Of a stretch of 52,321 nt of DNA, positions 8,452-16,648 are shown in pieces. The notes below the pieces were generated by a model that saw nothing but the letters and a program-made list of their open reading frames with translations, searched no databases and was not told where the DNA came from. Source of the DNA: a bacterium BMS3Abin11 (GTDB taxonomy: Bacteria > Pseudomonadota > Gammaproteobacteria > BMS3Bbin11); NCBI GenBank assembly GCA_002897635.1, contig BDTD01000020.1, positions 1 to 52,321 on the forward strand. The letters are read 5' to 3'. Numbering within the stretch: position 1 is the stretch's first letter; every line of letters begins with the position of its first letter. A program made the position numbers and the translations under genes.

Positions 8452-8670
8452 ATGAAAGTATTCACATACTCAGAAGCACGTCAAAATCTGTCTAAACTCC
8501 TGATACTCGCACAAAAAGAGGAAGTAGAAATACGCAGAAGAGATGGGACAATATTTTCTTTAAAATCAAAAAAAAAGAAGAGACCATCTCCTTTTGATGT
8601 CCCAGGAATTCAGACAAAAGTAACCACAGAAGATATTCTTGACGCAGTTAAAGAATCAAGATTGGGCTAA
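8452..8670 (+). CDS. Phd/YefM-like antitoxin of the PIN toxin
   Basis: A 72-residue protein starting MKVFTYSEARQNLSKLLILA, the usual Phd/YefM N-terminal fold (F-T-x-S-E-A-R-xx-L). A basic patch, SKKKKRPSP, lies at about 39-47, and an amphipathic tail TTEDILDAVKESRLG probably masks the toxin. The ATG at 8452 has GGAG 7 bp upstream; an in-frame ATG at 8431 lies inside the toxin gene and is less likely. Such antitoxins bind their own promoter, but here no operator was identified upstream of the toxin gene. The stop codon lies inside the left core of the second attC-like site. Confidence 0.8.
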   Translation: MKVFTYSEARQNLSKLLILAQKEEVEIRRRDGTIFSLKSKKKKRPSPFDVPGIQTKVTTEDILDAVKESRLG

Positions 8671-8732
8671 CAACACGCTTAAATTCGTTCCAGCCTACGG
8701 CCTCCACCGGACGCGTGAACGCGCCGTTTAAG
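8665..8732 (+). other. Second attC-like site, degenerate
   Basis: Directly at the stop codon of the antitoxin lies GGCTAAC (8665-8671; RYYYAAC at 6 of 7), followed by AACACGCTTAAATTCGTTCC. This resembles the left arm of many environmental attC sites. The right side GGACGCGTGAACGCGCCGTT pairs partly with it (mismatches are normal in attC), but the right core reads GTTTAAG and departs from GTTRRRY, so recombination competence is doubtful. Together with the first site it delimits a cassette of about 710 bp carrying the toxin-antitoxin pair. Confidence 0.5.
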
Positions 8733-8734
8733 GA

Positions 8735-8843
8735 AAAGGGGGACGGAGTTAAAATAATAAAATAAGGACTTTCGTGCGGTGAATAACAATGAAAACGGAA
8801 AGAGAGGATATCTTATCTTATTATTTTAACTCCGTCCCCCTCT
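8735..8843. repeat. REP-like long inverted repeat
   Basis: Two nearly perfect inverted arms of about 30 bp, AGGGGGACGGAGTTAAAATA (about 8737-8756, continuing to 8766) and its complement (8812-8841), enclose a 45-bp loop. A further partial copy of the arm end (ACGTCCCCCTCTTTT) follows the right arm. The element sits about 170 bp upstream of a decayed REP-associated transposase, which fits a REP/REPIN-type element. Confidence 0.6.
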
Positions 8844-9015
8844 TTTACGTCCCCCTCTTTTCACTGGCGTTTTGTTAATGATGGTATCTTGTCTTGCATT
8901 GCTTTCTCCTGATTAAATAGTCAGAGAGAGCTTCGTGCAAGGTGAATCAGAATAATAGTGTGTGGTTTATTTTGCGCTTACTATAAAACAACTCAAATCC
9001 ACACGGAGGTGGACA

Positions 9016-9297
9016 ATGGCTCGACTACCAAGATTTACGATACCAGGTGTTCCGCAACACATCATACAACGTGGTAATAATCGCCAGCCCTGTTTCTACG
9101 CAAAGGAAGATTATAGGCGATATCATAACGATTTAACTGAGCCAATAAAAACCAGGCGATTGTTCATGCCTATGTGTTCATGAAGACATAAGCTAAATAC
9201 GCATAGAATAGAGGAAATGACAAATAGACAAACACGCCCACGGTCTTTAGGTCGTCCTAGGGTAGAAGAAGATGAAGCTGTATACTATTTTATTTAG
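9016..9297 (+). pseudogene. REP-associated tyrosine transposase (Y1/RAYT), decayed
   Basis: The start is typical of RAYT proteins: ATG at 9016 after GGAGGTGGAC, encoding MARLPRFTIPGVPQHIIQRG then NNRQPCFYAKEDYRRYHND. Frame +1 stops at 9183. A neighbouring frame continues AIVHAYVFMKT, which corresponds to the AIHAYVLMTNH segment of intact enzymes, so there is a frameshift followed by loss of the HUH motif and most of the body. A short frame at 9217-9297 (MTNRQTRPRSLGRPRVEED) looks like the C-terminal tail. Intact RAYTs mobilise REP palindromes; this copy cannot be active. Confidence 0.75.
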
Positions 9298-9430
9298 TAT
9301 ATTAGAGGAATCTGTGTTCTGACCCCGATTCTGCTGCCTGGGATTTGTCTTATAAAGACAGAGGCTTAAGTTGAGCTATTGGCATTTTTTAGTGTTATTC
9401 TTCATTTCATCTGAACAGTAGAAATAGTAT

Positions 9431-10339
9431 ATGACTGTTTTACTAACATATATGGTCTTGATTGAGCCTGATCTGCAGCAGCTCTCCAAATTTGTCCTGG
9501 AATCGGCAGAAAGGCTGGACGCCAATCAGTTTAAGGCATCAACGGCCTTGATTGGATTATTGGAAGAGTTGCGCAAGGCCAGCCGAGGAGGGGACTCTGC
9601 ATTAGAGACACAGCTTGTTATCAGGGACAAGCGACTGGAGTTGTCATGGAATGGGGAAAAACACCTCGTGGTGCAGTTGGAAAGTGATCCTGCCTCTGTT
9701 GTTATTGATGAGTTAGGCAGGCAATTAAAATATGAAAGTGAACTGGCCGACCCTGAACTGTTGCGAGTACGGAATGAAAAAATAAGCCTGAATCTGGAAA
9801 ATGCTAAAAAAAAGGCAGCAGAAGAAATGGCAGAGCTTGAGGCAGATCTTGCCAGTAAAAAGAGAAAGCTTTGGGTAGCCTCGCATCGGGCAGAAACCGA
9901 TAGTTTGACCGGATTACTTAATCGGGGTGCCTATGATGCACGACTCAAGGTAGCAATAAAATCCTGCCAGAAGGAAAAATCACCGCTTTGCCTGATATTG
10001 CTGGATCTTGATAACTTCAAGGAAATAAACGACTCTCAAGGTCATCAGTACGGCGATAAATATTTAAAAAACATCGCAACTATCATGCTTGGTTCATGTC
10101 GACATCAGATCGATTATGCCTACCGTATTGGTGGAGATGAATTCTCCATTATTATATTTGCAGAAATGAAGGCAGGATATCGTATTGCCGAAAAAATACT
10201 TGTCGAATTTAGTTACAAGGTCAGTATTGGTATCGTTGAAATGGGTGCGTCTGACGATGTTGAAAAGCTGGTATCACGTTGTGATAAAGCGCTTTATGAA
10301 GCAAAAGAAGAAGGTCGCGGTCAGGTTATCGCAGCCTGA
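9431..10339 (+). CDS. GGDEF-domain protein, probable diguanylate cyclase
   Basis: 302 residues. Residues 1-115 form a domain I do not recognise, 115-150 are a charged helical linker, and the GGDEF domain runs from about 155 to 300 (DSLTGLLNRGAYDA, LILLDLDNFKEINDSQGHQY, GGDEF at 234-238). An intact GGDEF motif predicts synthesis of c-di-GMP from two GTP. The inhibitory RxxD site is imperfect: the residues are R224-H-Q-I-D228, one position off. There is no membrane segment, so the protein is cytosolic. It is the first of four genes with RsbT/X, RsbR and RsbS-like products, which suggests the cyclase is the output of a stressosome-like switch. The ATG at 9452 is an alternative start. Confidence 0.85.
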   Translation: MTVLLTYMVLIEPDLQQLSKFVLESAERLDANQFKASTALIGLLEELRKASRGGDSALETQLVIRDKRLELSWNGEKHLVVQLESDPASVVIDELGRQLKYESELADPELLRVRNEKISLNLENAKKKAAEEMAELEADLASKKRKLWVASHRAETDSLTGLLNRGAYDARLKVAIKSCQKEKSPLCLILLDLDNFKEINDSQGHQYGDKYLKNIATIMLGSCRHQIDYAYRIGGDEFSIIIFAEMKAGYRIAEKILVEFSYKVSIGIVEMGASDDVEKLVSRCDKALYEAKEEGRGQVIAA

Positions 10340-10371
10340 GCTACTCATAACTTTATTTTTCCTGTCATTTT

Positions 10372-11397
10372 ATGAAATTGTTGTATGAACATACTATCCG
10401 TGATGAAGGCGGTCTGATTTTATTAAGATCTAAATTGCGAGCTGTTTCGAGAAGAATGGGCTACACAGACATTCAAAGAGAGCGCATGGAACTTGTTTAT
10501 AATGAGATGGTAAGCAATCAGCTGAAATTTGCCCAGGGCAGCGGCCTTGTTCAATTATGGGAAACTGATACAACAGGTCGTGCACTTGAGTTGTTTGCAC
10601 TTGATTTTGGGCCGGGCATTGCGGATATAGAAAACGCAGCCAATGATGGTTATACAACAGCCGGAACCATGGGAAAAGGCTTGGGTACGATAGGCCGCTT
10701 ATGTAATGAGAGTGTTGTTTATTCCATTCATGAGGATAAAACCGAAGAATCATCATGGCATGGTGTTTCTGTTTGGGCCAGATTTACGCTGGCAAAGAGC
10801 AAAAAACGTCAATTACTGGAATATGGTACCTATACAAGATCCTATCAGGACAGTATATTCAACGGTGATCATATATACGCTTGTACTATTGGCGATCAGA
10901 TACGTTGGTTACATCTCGATGGATTAGGGCATGGCAAAGAAGCGGCGGATGCAGTAGATGGGCTACAGGATATTATTCAACTCGATAAACCCATAATTGA
11001 GAGAATGGCTATATTGAATGCCCGAATGCAGGGAAGTCGTGGTGCGGTTGCAATCATGGTGGATGCGAATAAACTGGATAAAACGCTTGATATAAGTGGC
11101 ATTGGTGACATGATATGTTACCTGATTTGTGATGGTGTTCGCCAGAATGTCAGTTTCCCCCAAGGTGTATTGGGACATGCGCATAGATCGATTAATGTTG
11201 TTAATTTACCGTTTCCTCAACAGGCCATTCTTATGACGGCATCAGACGGGATTAGAAGAAGCTGGACATTGGAGATGTTCCCCAGATTATGGAGAATGCA
11301 TCCGCAGTTTATATCATTATTTCTTGGTTATATCCTTGGGCGCAATAATGATGATAAGTCTTTAATGGTGCTTCGTACGGCACCTCAAACTAAATAA
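10372..11397 (+). CDS. RsbT-like kinase fused to an RsbX/SpoIIE-like phosphatase
   Basis: The 341-residue protein combines two activities usually on separate proteins. Residues 1-140 are a GHKL/HATPase domain: N box YNEMVSNQLKFA (43-54), G1 LDFGPGI (77-83), G2 MGKGLGTIGR (100-109), as in RsbT. Residues 150-335 are a PP2C-like domain as in RsbX: LDGLGHGKEAADA (182-194), TASDGIRRSW (289-298) and DD at 327-328, all expected metal ligands. The predicted role is to phosphorylate the STAS proteins encoded next to it and to reverse that phosphorylation. It follows the GGDEF gene by about 30 bp and precedes the RsbR gene by 10 bp, so one operon is likely. Confidence 0.85.
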   Translation: MKLLYEHTIRDEGGLILLRSKLRAVSRRMGYTDIQRERMELVYNEMVSNQLKFAQGSGLVQLWETDTTGRALELFALDFGPGIADIENAANDGYTTAGTMGKGLGTIGRLCNESVVYSIHEDKTEESSWHGVSVWARFTLAKSKKRQLLEYGTYTRSYQDSIFNGDHIYACTIGDQIRWLHLDGLGHGKEAADAVDGLQDIIQLDKPIIERMAILNARMQGSRGAVAIMVDANKLDKTLDISGIGDMICYLICDGVRQNVSFPQGVLGHAHRSINVVNLPFPQQAILMTASDGIRRSWTLEMFPRLWRMHPQFISLFLGYILGRNNDDKSLMVLRTAPQTK

Positions 11398-11407
11398 GGG
11401 AATCACT

Positions 11408-12292
11408 ATGGTCAAAAAAGAAACCAAATCGACGAATCAGTTACTTGTTGAGTTGTTGATGACGCGAGTAGCGATAATATCCAATGTGATTGAGGAGCGC
11501 GGCAAAGATATCTTTGGAAAAGATAACCTGCTATCAACTGAAGAGATATCTGATTACAGCCTTGAATTTCTGGAGCTGTTTGTGACCTTGTTGCATGCAG
11601 GGAAGACAATTGACAGGCGCAGTTCCGAGTATAAGGCGTTGCGCCGATTTTTTGCTGAATTCTCGCATCAGATCCAGGTTAGAGGCAGTAATCTGGATGA
11701 ATTTGTACGCTATGTACAATTTCTTCAGCAAGTATTTATTGAGGGACTGGAAGAGACATCCAGCTTGAAATTCGAGGAGATCAGGTCAATTTTACTTTTG
11801 ATTGCATCTGTATTTAACGACATTCTGCTGGATGTATTCCATGTCTATCTGGATAAAAAAGAAAGTACAATACAGGCCCAACAGGATGAACTTAAAAAAA
11901 CTTCAACACCGATTACAGAAATCTGGGATGGTGTGCTGACATTACCCATTATTGGGACATTGGACTCTTCCAGGACACTGATGGTAATGGAGAAGCTTCT
12001 GTCCAGAATAGAAACCGAGAGAGCTCAGGTTGTTGTTATGGATGTGACCGGGGTGTTGGCTATTGACTCACAGGTTTCTCATCACCTTATCCAGATGATC
12101 AGGGCTATTGGATTAATGGGCGCCAAGGCGATCCTGACTGGTATTCGGCCTGAAATTGCACGTTCCTTAACCAGTCTGAACATTGATCTGGGTGATGTTA
12201 GTACACGTTCAACTTTATCAGAAGGACTGAAAGAAGCTTTCGTTCATCTTGGTATACATGTCGATTCCACGGATAGAAGAGAGATCGTTTAA
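11408..12292 (+). CDS. RsbR-type stressosome protein (RsbRD_N + STAS)
   Basis: 294 residues. The N-terminal ~150 are helical and match the RsbRD_N domain; a short coiled linker (about 150-165) leads to a STAS domain (168-285) with the RsbR pattern: ITEIWDGVLTLPIIGTLDSS, VVVMDVTGVLAIDSQVSHHL and AKAILTGIRPEIARSL. The two phosphorylation positions of Bacillus RsbRA (T171, T205) appear to correspond to S221 (IDSQ) and T244 (ILTGI) or nearby residues. RsbR paralogues form the stressosome core with RsbS and hold the RsbT kinase until a signal arrives. There is no haem or PAS motif in the N-terminus, so the signal is unknown. Confidence 0.85.
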   Translation: MVKKETKSTNQLLVELLMTRVAIISNVIEERGKDIFGKDNLLSTEEISDYSLEFLELFVTLLHAGKTIDRRSSEYKALRRFFAEFSHQIQVRGSNLDEFVRYVQFLQQVFIEGLEETSSLKFEEIRSILLLIASVFNDILLDVFHVYLDKKESTIQAQQDELKKTSTPITEIWDGVLTLPIIGTLDSSRTLMVMEKLLSRIETERAQVVVMDVTGVLAIDSQVSHHLIQMIRAIGLMGAKAILTGIRPEIARSLTSLNIDLGDVSTRSTLSEGLKEAFVHLGIHVDSTDRREIV

Positions 12293-12338
12293 TCTGTTTA
12301 TATAAAATTAACCAGAAAATATCAGTGGATTATTCCGT

Positions 12339-12689
12339 ATGAGAGGAATGCACTTAACCGCAATAGGAGAGGGCAGTATATTGCTCGAGCCCGGGGCGGG
12401 TCTTGACCCCCATAATACGGATTTATATCTTGAACCTTTGATGTCTTTTTTGCAGCAGAAAAAAGCCAGGAAATTAATTTACGATCTGAAAAATGTGCCA
12501 TTGATTGACACTATTTATTATAACTGGCTGGTTCATATTCACCGTTTATGCAGTATATCTGGAATGGTATTTATTGTTGCCAATATGCAACCTACCGCCG
12601 CTTTTGCCTTATCTACCACGATCAAGGAAACACCACCCTTTATATGTGCATTAGATGTTGAGAGTGCCCGGTTAAGCGGGCCGACCTGA
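12339..12689 (+). CDS. RsbS-like single STAS-domain protein
   Basis: A 116-residue STAS protein with KLIYDLKNVPLIDTIYYNWL around residues 45-63. The D57-T58 pair sits where RsbS carries its phosphorylated serine (IDS), so T58 is the likely target of the upstream kinase. The protein probably completes an RsbR-RsbS stressosome scaffold. It starts 46 bp after the RsbR gene; M4 is an alternative start. It is the last gene of the module; what follows is a transposase remnant. Confidence 0.7.
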   Translation: MRGMHLTAIGEGSILLEPGAGLDPHNTDLYLEPLMSFLQQKKARKLIYDLKNVPLIDTIYYNWLVHIHRLCSISGMVFIVANMQPTAAFALSTTIKETPPFICALDVESARLSGPT

Positions 12690-12707
12690 CTTCTATATTT
12701 CAATATA

Positions 12708-12971
12708 GTGTGTCTTCAGAATATAGATCATGATGAATTCAAGGGGTCGCCCATCAGAGAAGACAAACGGGGATCGATCTCTCAGGGCTTACCGAAGATA
12801 CTGGAGCGGATCAATACCGATCCGGATCAGTGGCAACAATTGATGCAGCCCAGAGCTAAGCTATTCAGCAGTGCCATAGGCCGTATAGATACGATGCGAC
12901 TGTATGCTCAGTCAATCGGGCAGTCCTGGTGTCAGGGCATGAAAGTCAGTCAAGCCTTGTTTCCGACTTAG
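12708..12971 (+). pseudogene. C-terminal remnant of a large Y1-type (IS200-like) transposase
   Basis: The frame reads FKGSPIREDKRGSISQGLPK then ILERINTDPDQWQQLMQPR and ends AIGRIDTMRLYAQSIGQSWCQG. This resembles the conserved tail of a family of long REP-like transposases (TGRxIRxDKRGAIPxxLPPILERL ... IGRxDxLRxxAxxxGxxWxxG). The catalytic HUH and tyrosine parts are absent, so this is a fragment; the nominal GTG start has no ribosome-binding site. The family assignment is from memory of the motif and not certain. Confidence 0.5.
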
Positions 12972-13282
12972 GAGGTTCAATACAACCAGCAGCCACCCCA
13001 CCATCAGTACGGCTGAGAATATCGCCTGCCTGCTATTCAACGATTTTCGATAAAAATCACACTATCGGCGATATATTCTGCCTGAACCGACAAATCCATA
13101 AGCTTGACCAGTGAGCTAATGATCTTGTGCGGATTTACATAGAGGTGTTTGTATGGGTGTCTATTTTTTTCACTATTAGCGCCATCTGCTGGTAGTCAGG
13201 TTCGTTAGAAGCTATCATCAAAGCAACATTTTTTCTCGAACATTTCATGAATTTTCGGGATAAACATAAAAGAGGTCTGATA
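12972..13282. other. Intergenic stretch, nothing recognisable
   Basis: About 310 bp between the transposase remnant and the beta-barrel gene. I see no RNA gene or long repeat; it presumably contains the promoter of the downstream gene. Confidence 0.3.
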
Positions 13283-14107
13283 ATGCACAGTAGAAAAATT
13301 ACAATACAGTGCCAGCTTCTGATGTTAATGGTTATCGGCTTTGGCTTGAGTACCCACACCGCAGCGCAGGCAGCCAGTGACGCAGGTCTTGCACAAGAAC
13401 TTACCAACCCTATTGCAAACCTCGTGACGATTCCGATCCAGATGAACTATGACAACAACATTGGCCTGAATGATAAGGGGAGTAAAATCATCACTAACAT
13501 CCAGCCGGTAATCCCCGTTGATGTAAATGAAGACTGGACACTTATAACCCGAACCATAGTTCCGATTATCTCTCAGGATAAAATATTTCCCGATGGAAGC
13601 TCTCAATTTGGCCTGGGTGATATCAATGAGCAATTATTCTTCTCGCCCAAAAAACCGACTTCCGGCGGTATAACCTGGGGTGTAGGGGCGGCTTTACTTC
13701 TACCAACGGCAACGGATTCCAAACTGGGCAGCAAGAAATTGGGCGCAGGGCCGTCAGTGGTCGCAATTACCATGCGTGGCCCCTGGACATTTGGTGCGAT
13801 TGCAAACCATGTCTGGTCCTTTGCCGGCGATAAAGACCGCATCGATATCAGCAACACCTTTATGCAGCCCTTCATGGCTTACACCTGGCCAAATACATGG
13901 ACTGTTTCCGCACAAACCGAAACTACCTACAACTGGAAACTCGAAGAGTGGGCCATACCGGTCAATGTCGCAGCCGCCAAACTGGTCAAATTCGGCAAAG
14001 TACCTGTCAGTCTACAAGCCGGTGTCGGTTACTGGCTGGAGTCTCCAACAGCCGGCCCTGAAGGTGTGCGCTTTCGACTACAGGCAAATATTGTCTTGCC
14101 CAGATAA
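13283..14107 (+). CDS. Outer-membrane beta-barrel protein, transporter-like
   Basis: From the ATG at 13283 the protein has 274 residues and starts with a signal peptide (MHSRKITIQCQLLMLMVIGF, cleavage probably after THTAAQA). An upstream ATG at 13247 would add 12 charged residues before the signal and is less likely. The mature part alternates polar and hydrophobic residues and includes IANLVTIPIQMNYDNNIGL, GLGDINEQLFFSP and a final aromatic-rich strand ending in R (FRLQANIVLPR). This is the pattern of the neuromedin-U/MetA-like outer-membrane family commonly annotated as transporter. The substrate is unknown. Confidence 0.65.
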   Translation: MHSRKITIQCQLLMLMVIGFGLSTHTAAQAASDAGLAQELTNPIANLVTIPIQMNYDNNIGLNDKGSKIITNIQPVIPVDVNEDWTLITRTIVPIISQDKIFPDGSSQFGLGDINEQLFFSPKKPTSGGITWGVGAALLLPTATDSKLGSKKLGAGPSVVAITMRGPWTFGAIANHVWSFAGDKDRIDISNTFMQPFMAYTWPNTWTVSAQTETTYNWKLEEWAIPVNVAAAKLVKFGKVPVSLQAGVGYWLESPTAGPEGVRFRLQANIVLPR

Positions 14108-14421
14108 GCATTTCAATGCTGATAAATACGATAGCTGGAAAACATAAATCTGAATTTTTTATTTAGTGAATGCTCCATCGGTTAAAGCCGACTTTCAAAC
14201 ACGCGCTTGTCCTCTTCATCGATTACAACCACAATGTGCTTGTTTGAATGTAAATCAATTCTGCAGTAATGTGACATGTCAGTACAACGATTCTTGATCT
14301 GATCCCGCCGGGATTAGCAATTTCCTCGCCCGTTTGGGTGCTAGCTCGATAGAGCGCATGACGTCTACAGGAATTAGGCATACTCAGCAATACAATCAGA
14401 CAACCAGGGAGCATCAACATC
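14108..14421. other. Intergenic stretch before the DUF1254 gene
   Basis: About 314 bp without a convincing gene. The only clear signal is AGGGAG shortly before the ATG at 14422. Confidence 0.3.
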
Positions 14422-15840
14422 ATGAAACCGACAATAATGAAAGTCTTTATTTATACACTGACACTTATTGCATGGCTACCGCTGGCAACAGCCAGTGCAA
14501 AGACGGACAATGAAGTTTCCGAGCAGGAAGCCTACGAAATCGCCGTCGAAGCTTACCTCTACCTTTACCCGATAATCTCCATGGATGTGACGCGGCGCGT
14601 GATAACCAATCTGCCCGCAGGAAAAAAGAGCGGCTTTGGGCCGGAAAATGCTTTCCATCACAAGAGAACCTTCCCGTCGGCCGATTCTCGTGAAGTCGTA
14701 CGACCGAACTTTGATACGCTTTATTCATTCGCCTGGCTCAACCTGACGAAGGAACCGATGGTGGTTTCCACGCAGGATACGCACGGCCGGTACTTCATGC
14801 TGGAGATGTTGGGCATGTGGACTGATGCCTTTGCCGTGCCGGGTTCGCGCACCAGTGGTAATAAAGCTCAGCATTATGCCGTCGTCCCACAAGGATGGAA
14901 CGGCGATTTACCAAAAGGTATGGAATCTATCGTTGCACCCACACCTTACGTATGGATCGTTGGTCGGACCCAAACCAACGGAGTAAAAGATTATGAAGCT
15001 GTTCATAAGGTACAGGATGGCTTCAAGATTACACCACTTTCCCAGTGGGGCGGGAAGAATTTTGCCGTAGACACATTCAAGAATGATCCCGGTGTAGATA
15101 TGAAAACACCGCCGGCAAAACAGGTAGAGGCAATGGTTGCGAGTAAATACTTCAGTTATGGCGCGGAGCTGATGAAGGTCAATAAGCCACACGTAACGGA
15201 CTGGTCTATCCTGGCTCGCCTGGAACGCATTGGTATCGTAGCCGGCGAAAGCTTTGACTTTGCCAAGGCTTCGCCTGTGGTAAAAAAGGCGCTTGAACGC
15301 GCCATTGTAGATACACCCAGGTTGATGCAGAAAATATTTCCCACTGTGGCACCCGTCATTAACGGCTGGCAGATGAATACCTCAACAATGGGCGTCTATG
15401 GTAACTCTTACATGAAGCGCGCCATTGTCGCCCTGATTGGTCTGGGTGCAAATCAGCCTGAAGATGCAATCTACCCGATAAATATTAGCGATGCCGATGG
15501 CAATCCCGTAGAAGGAAACAATCAGTATGTCATGCATTTCACCAAGGCCAAGTTGCCGCCCGTAGAAGCATTCTGGTCCCTCACCATGTATGACGCCGCT
15601 GGCTTTCAGGTTGCCAACAAACTCAACCGGTTTGCCTTAGGTGATCGTGACAAATTGAAGTACAACGCCGATGGCTCGCTCGATATCTATATTCAACACA
15701 AGTCACCAGGTAAGGACAGAGAGTCTAACTGGCTACCATCACCGGACAAAGGCACCCTTGGTTTAACCATGCGTCTGTATGCACCAAAATCTCAGGTGCT
15801 GGATGGCCGCTGGGTACCACCAGTGGTTAAAAAAATGTAA
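14422..15840 (+). CDS. DUF1254/DUF1214 periplasmic protein
   Basis: 472 residues with an N-terminal signal peptide (MKVFIYTLTLIAWLPLATAS from residue 6). The DUF1254 domain covers about 35-180 (AVEAYLYLYPIISMDVTRR, VVRPNFDTLYSFAWLNL, RYFMLEMLGMWTDAFAVPGS) and the DUF1214 domain occupies the C-terminal third (AFWSLTMYDAAGFQVANKLN, LPSPDKGTLGLTMRLYAP). Length and domain order are normal. The family is widespread in Proteobacteria but no reaction is established. It follows the beta-barrel gene on the same strand with a 314-bp gap, so co-transcription is possible but not shown. Confidence 0.85.
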   Translation: MKPTIMKVFIYTLTLIAWLPLATASAKTDNEVSEQEAYEIAVEAYLYLYPIISMDVTRRVITNLPAGKKSGFGPENAFHHKRTFPSADSREVVRPNFDTLYSFAWLNLTKEPMVVSTQDTHGRYFMLEMLGMWTDAFAVPGSRTSGNKAQHYAVVPQGWNGDLPKGMESIVAPTPYVWIVGRTQTNGVKDYEAVHKVQDGFKITPLSQWGGKNFAVDTFKNDPGVDMKTPPAKQVEAMVASKYFSYGAELMKVNKPHVTDWSILARLERIGIVAGESFDFAKASPVVKKALERAIVDTPRLMQKIFPTVAPVINGWQMNTSTMGVYGNSYMKRAIVALIGLGANQPEDAIYPINISDADGNPVEGNNQYVMHFTKAKLPPVEAFWSLTMYDAAGFQVANKLNRFALGDRDKLKYNADGSLDIYIQHKSPGKDRESNWLPSPDKGTLGLTMRLYAPKSQVLDGRWVPPVVKKM

Positions 15841-15942
15841 TAGATTTATTGGGGGCTTGATGCTGAAAACAGGGATCAGGTATTGAGTTATCTTATCTAA
15901 CAATCCTCAAGTGATAAGCCAACACCTGCCCCTGAGCGCATA

Positions 15943-16461
15943 TCAGAATACGGGGACGAGTGAGTACCCCTGTGCCTGGTAGCCGATGGCGGAGATGAAC
16001 CCATTGCCGACGGGTGTGACGTCCGGGATCACATCAGCTGGTGCGATGTCCATGCCCTTGAGTGCCACACTACAGACTTCGCTGCGGATGCCAAGGGTCT
16101 TGAGTTTGTGTATGCCTTTCTGTATGGCGGCCACGTTCCGTTGGTCCATGTAGGAAATGCCGCGCCGATCCTTGGTGAGAAAGGCAGCGGAGGGACCGAT
16201 GAAGACAACAACGATCTGGGGTTCTACCCCTTGCGCACGCATCCCCTTTTCGGTTTTTTCTATAACACGGAGTACATGAGACAGGCGACGAGCATCCTTG
16301 ACGTTGAGCATGAATACCGCTTTTGCACTAGTCAATCCCTGTAGTGCCTGAGTGTCCCTGGGTTGAGTAGCCGGTGGGGCGGCCGAGACAGCCGTCATCG
16401 TCAGCAGTAAAGCCAACAGGGTGAGTGTCGGGAACAGAACATATCTTCTAGCAAGGTGCAT
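15943..16461 (-). CDS. Periplasmic DsrE-like protein
   Basis: 172 residues from the ATG at 16461, which is preceded by a strong TAAGGAGG. The frame extends upstream to 16539, but the signal peptide (MHLARRYVLFPTLTLLALLL, cleavage after AVSAA) begins at 16461. The mature domain has a DsrE/DsrF-like alternation: AVFMLNVKDARRLSHVLRVI, VVVFIGPSAAFL and a single cysteine in SEVCSVALKGM. DsrE-like proteins are small sulfur-carrier or structural folds; exported members are common in sulfur-metabolising bacteria, but the function of this one cannot be read from sequence. Confidence 0.7.
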   Translation of the reverse strand: MHLARRYVLFPTLTLLALLLTMTAVSAAPPATQPRDTQALQGLTSAKAVFMLNVKDARRLSHVLRVIEKTEKGMRAQGVEPQIVVVFIGPSAAFLTKDRRGISYMDQRNVAAIQKGIHKLKTLGIRSEVCSVALKGMDIAPADVIPDVTPVGNGFISAIGYQAQGYSLVPVF

Positions 16462-16648
16462 TATACCTTCCTCCTTATGTTGTGGTTTCGTCCATTGTGT
16501 GTGAGCGAACATCCGCTTGTGTCTCCATGACCCGATCAATATAGCATAGTTTACGGGACATGGGTCTGCATAAACAATAGTCCGGGAGGCATAAAGAGAG
16601 AGTGCGACAGGCTCTCAAATACAGACAAAAGAATAAAAAATATCAACT

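Noticed and set aside
1-9300. Search for a CRISPR array near the cas genes
   Set aside because: No set of regularly spaced direct repeats of 25-40 bp is visible on either side of the operon within the window.
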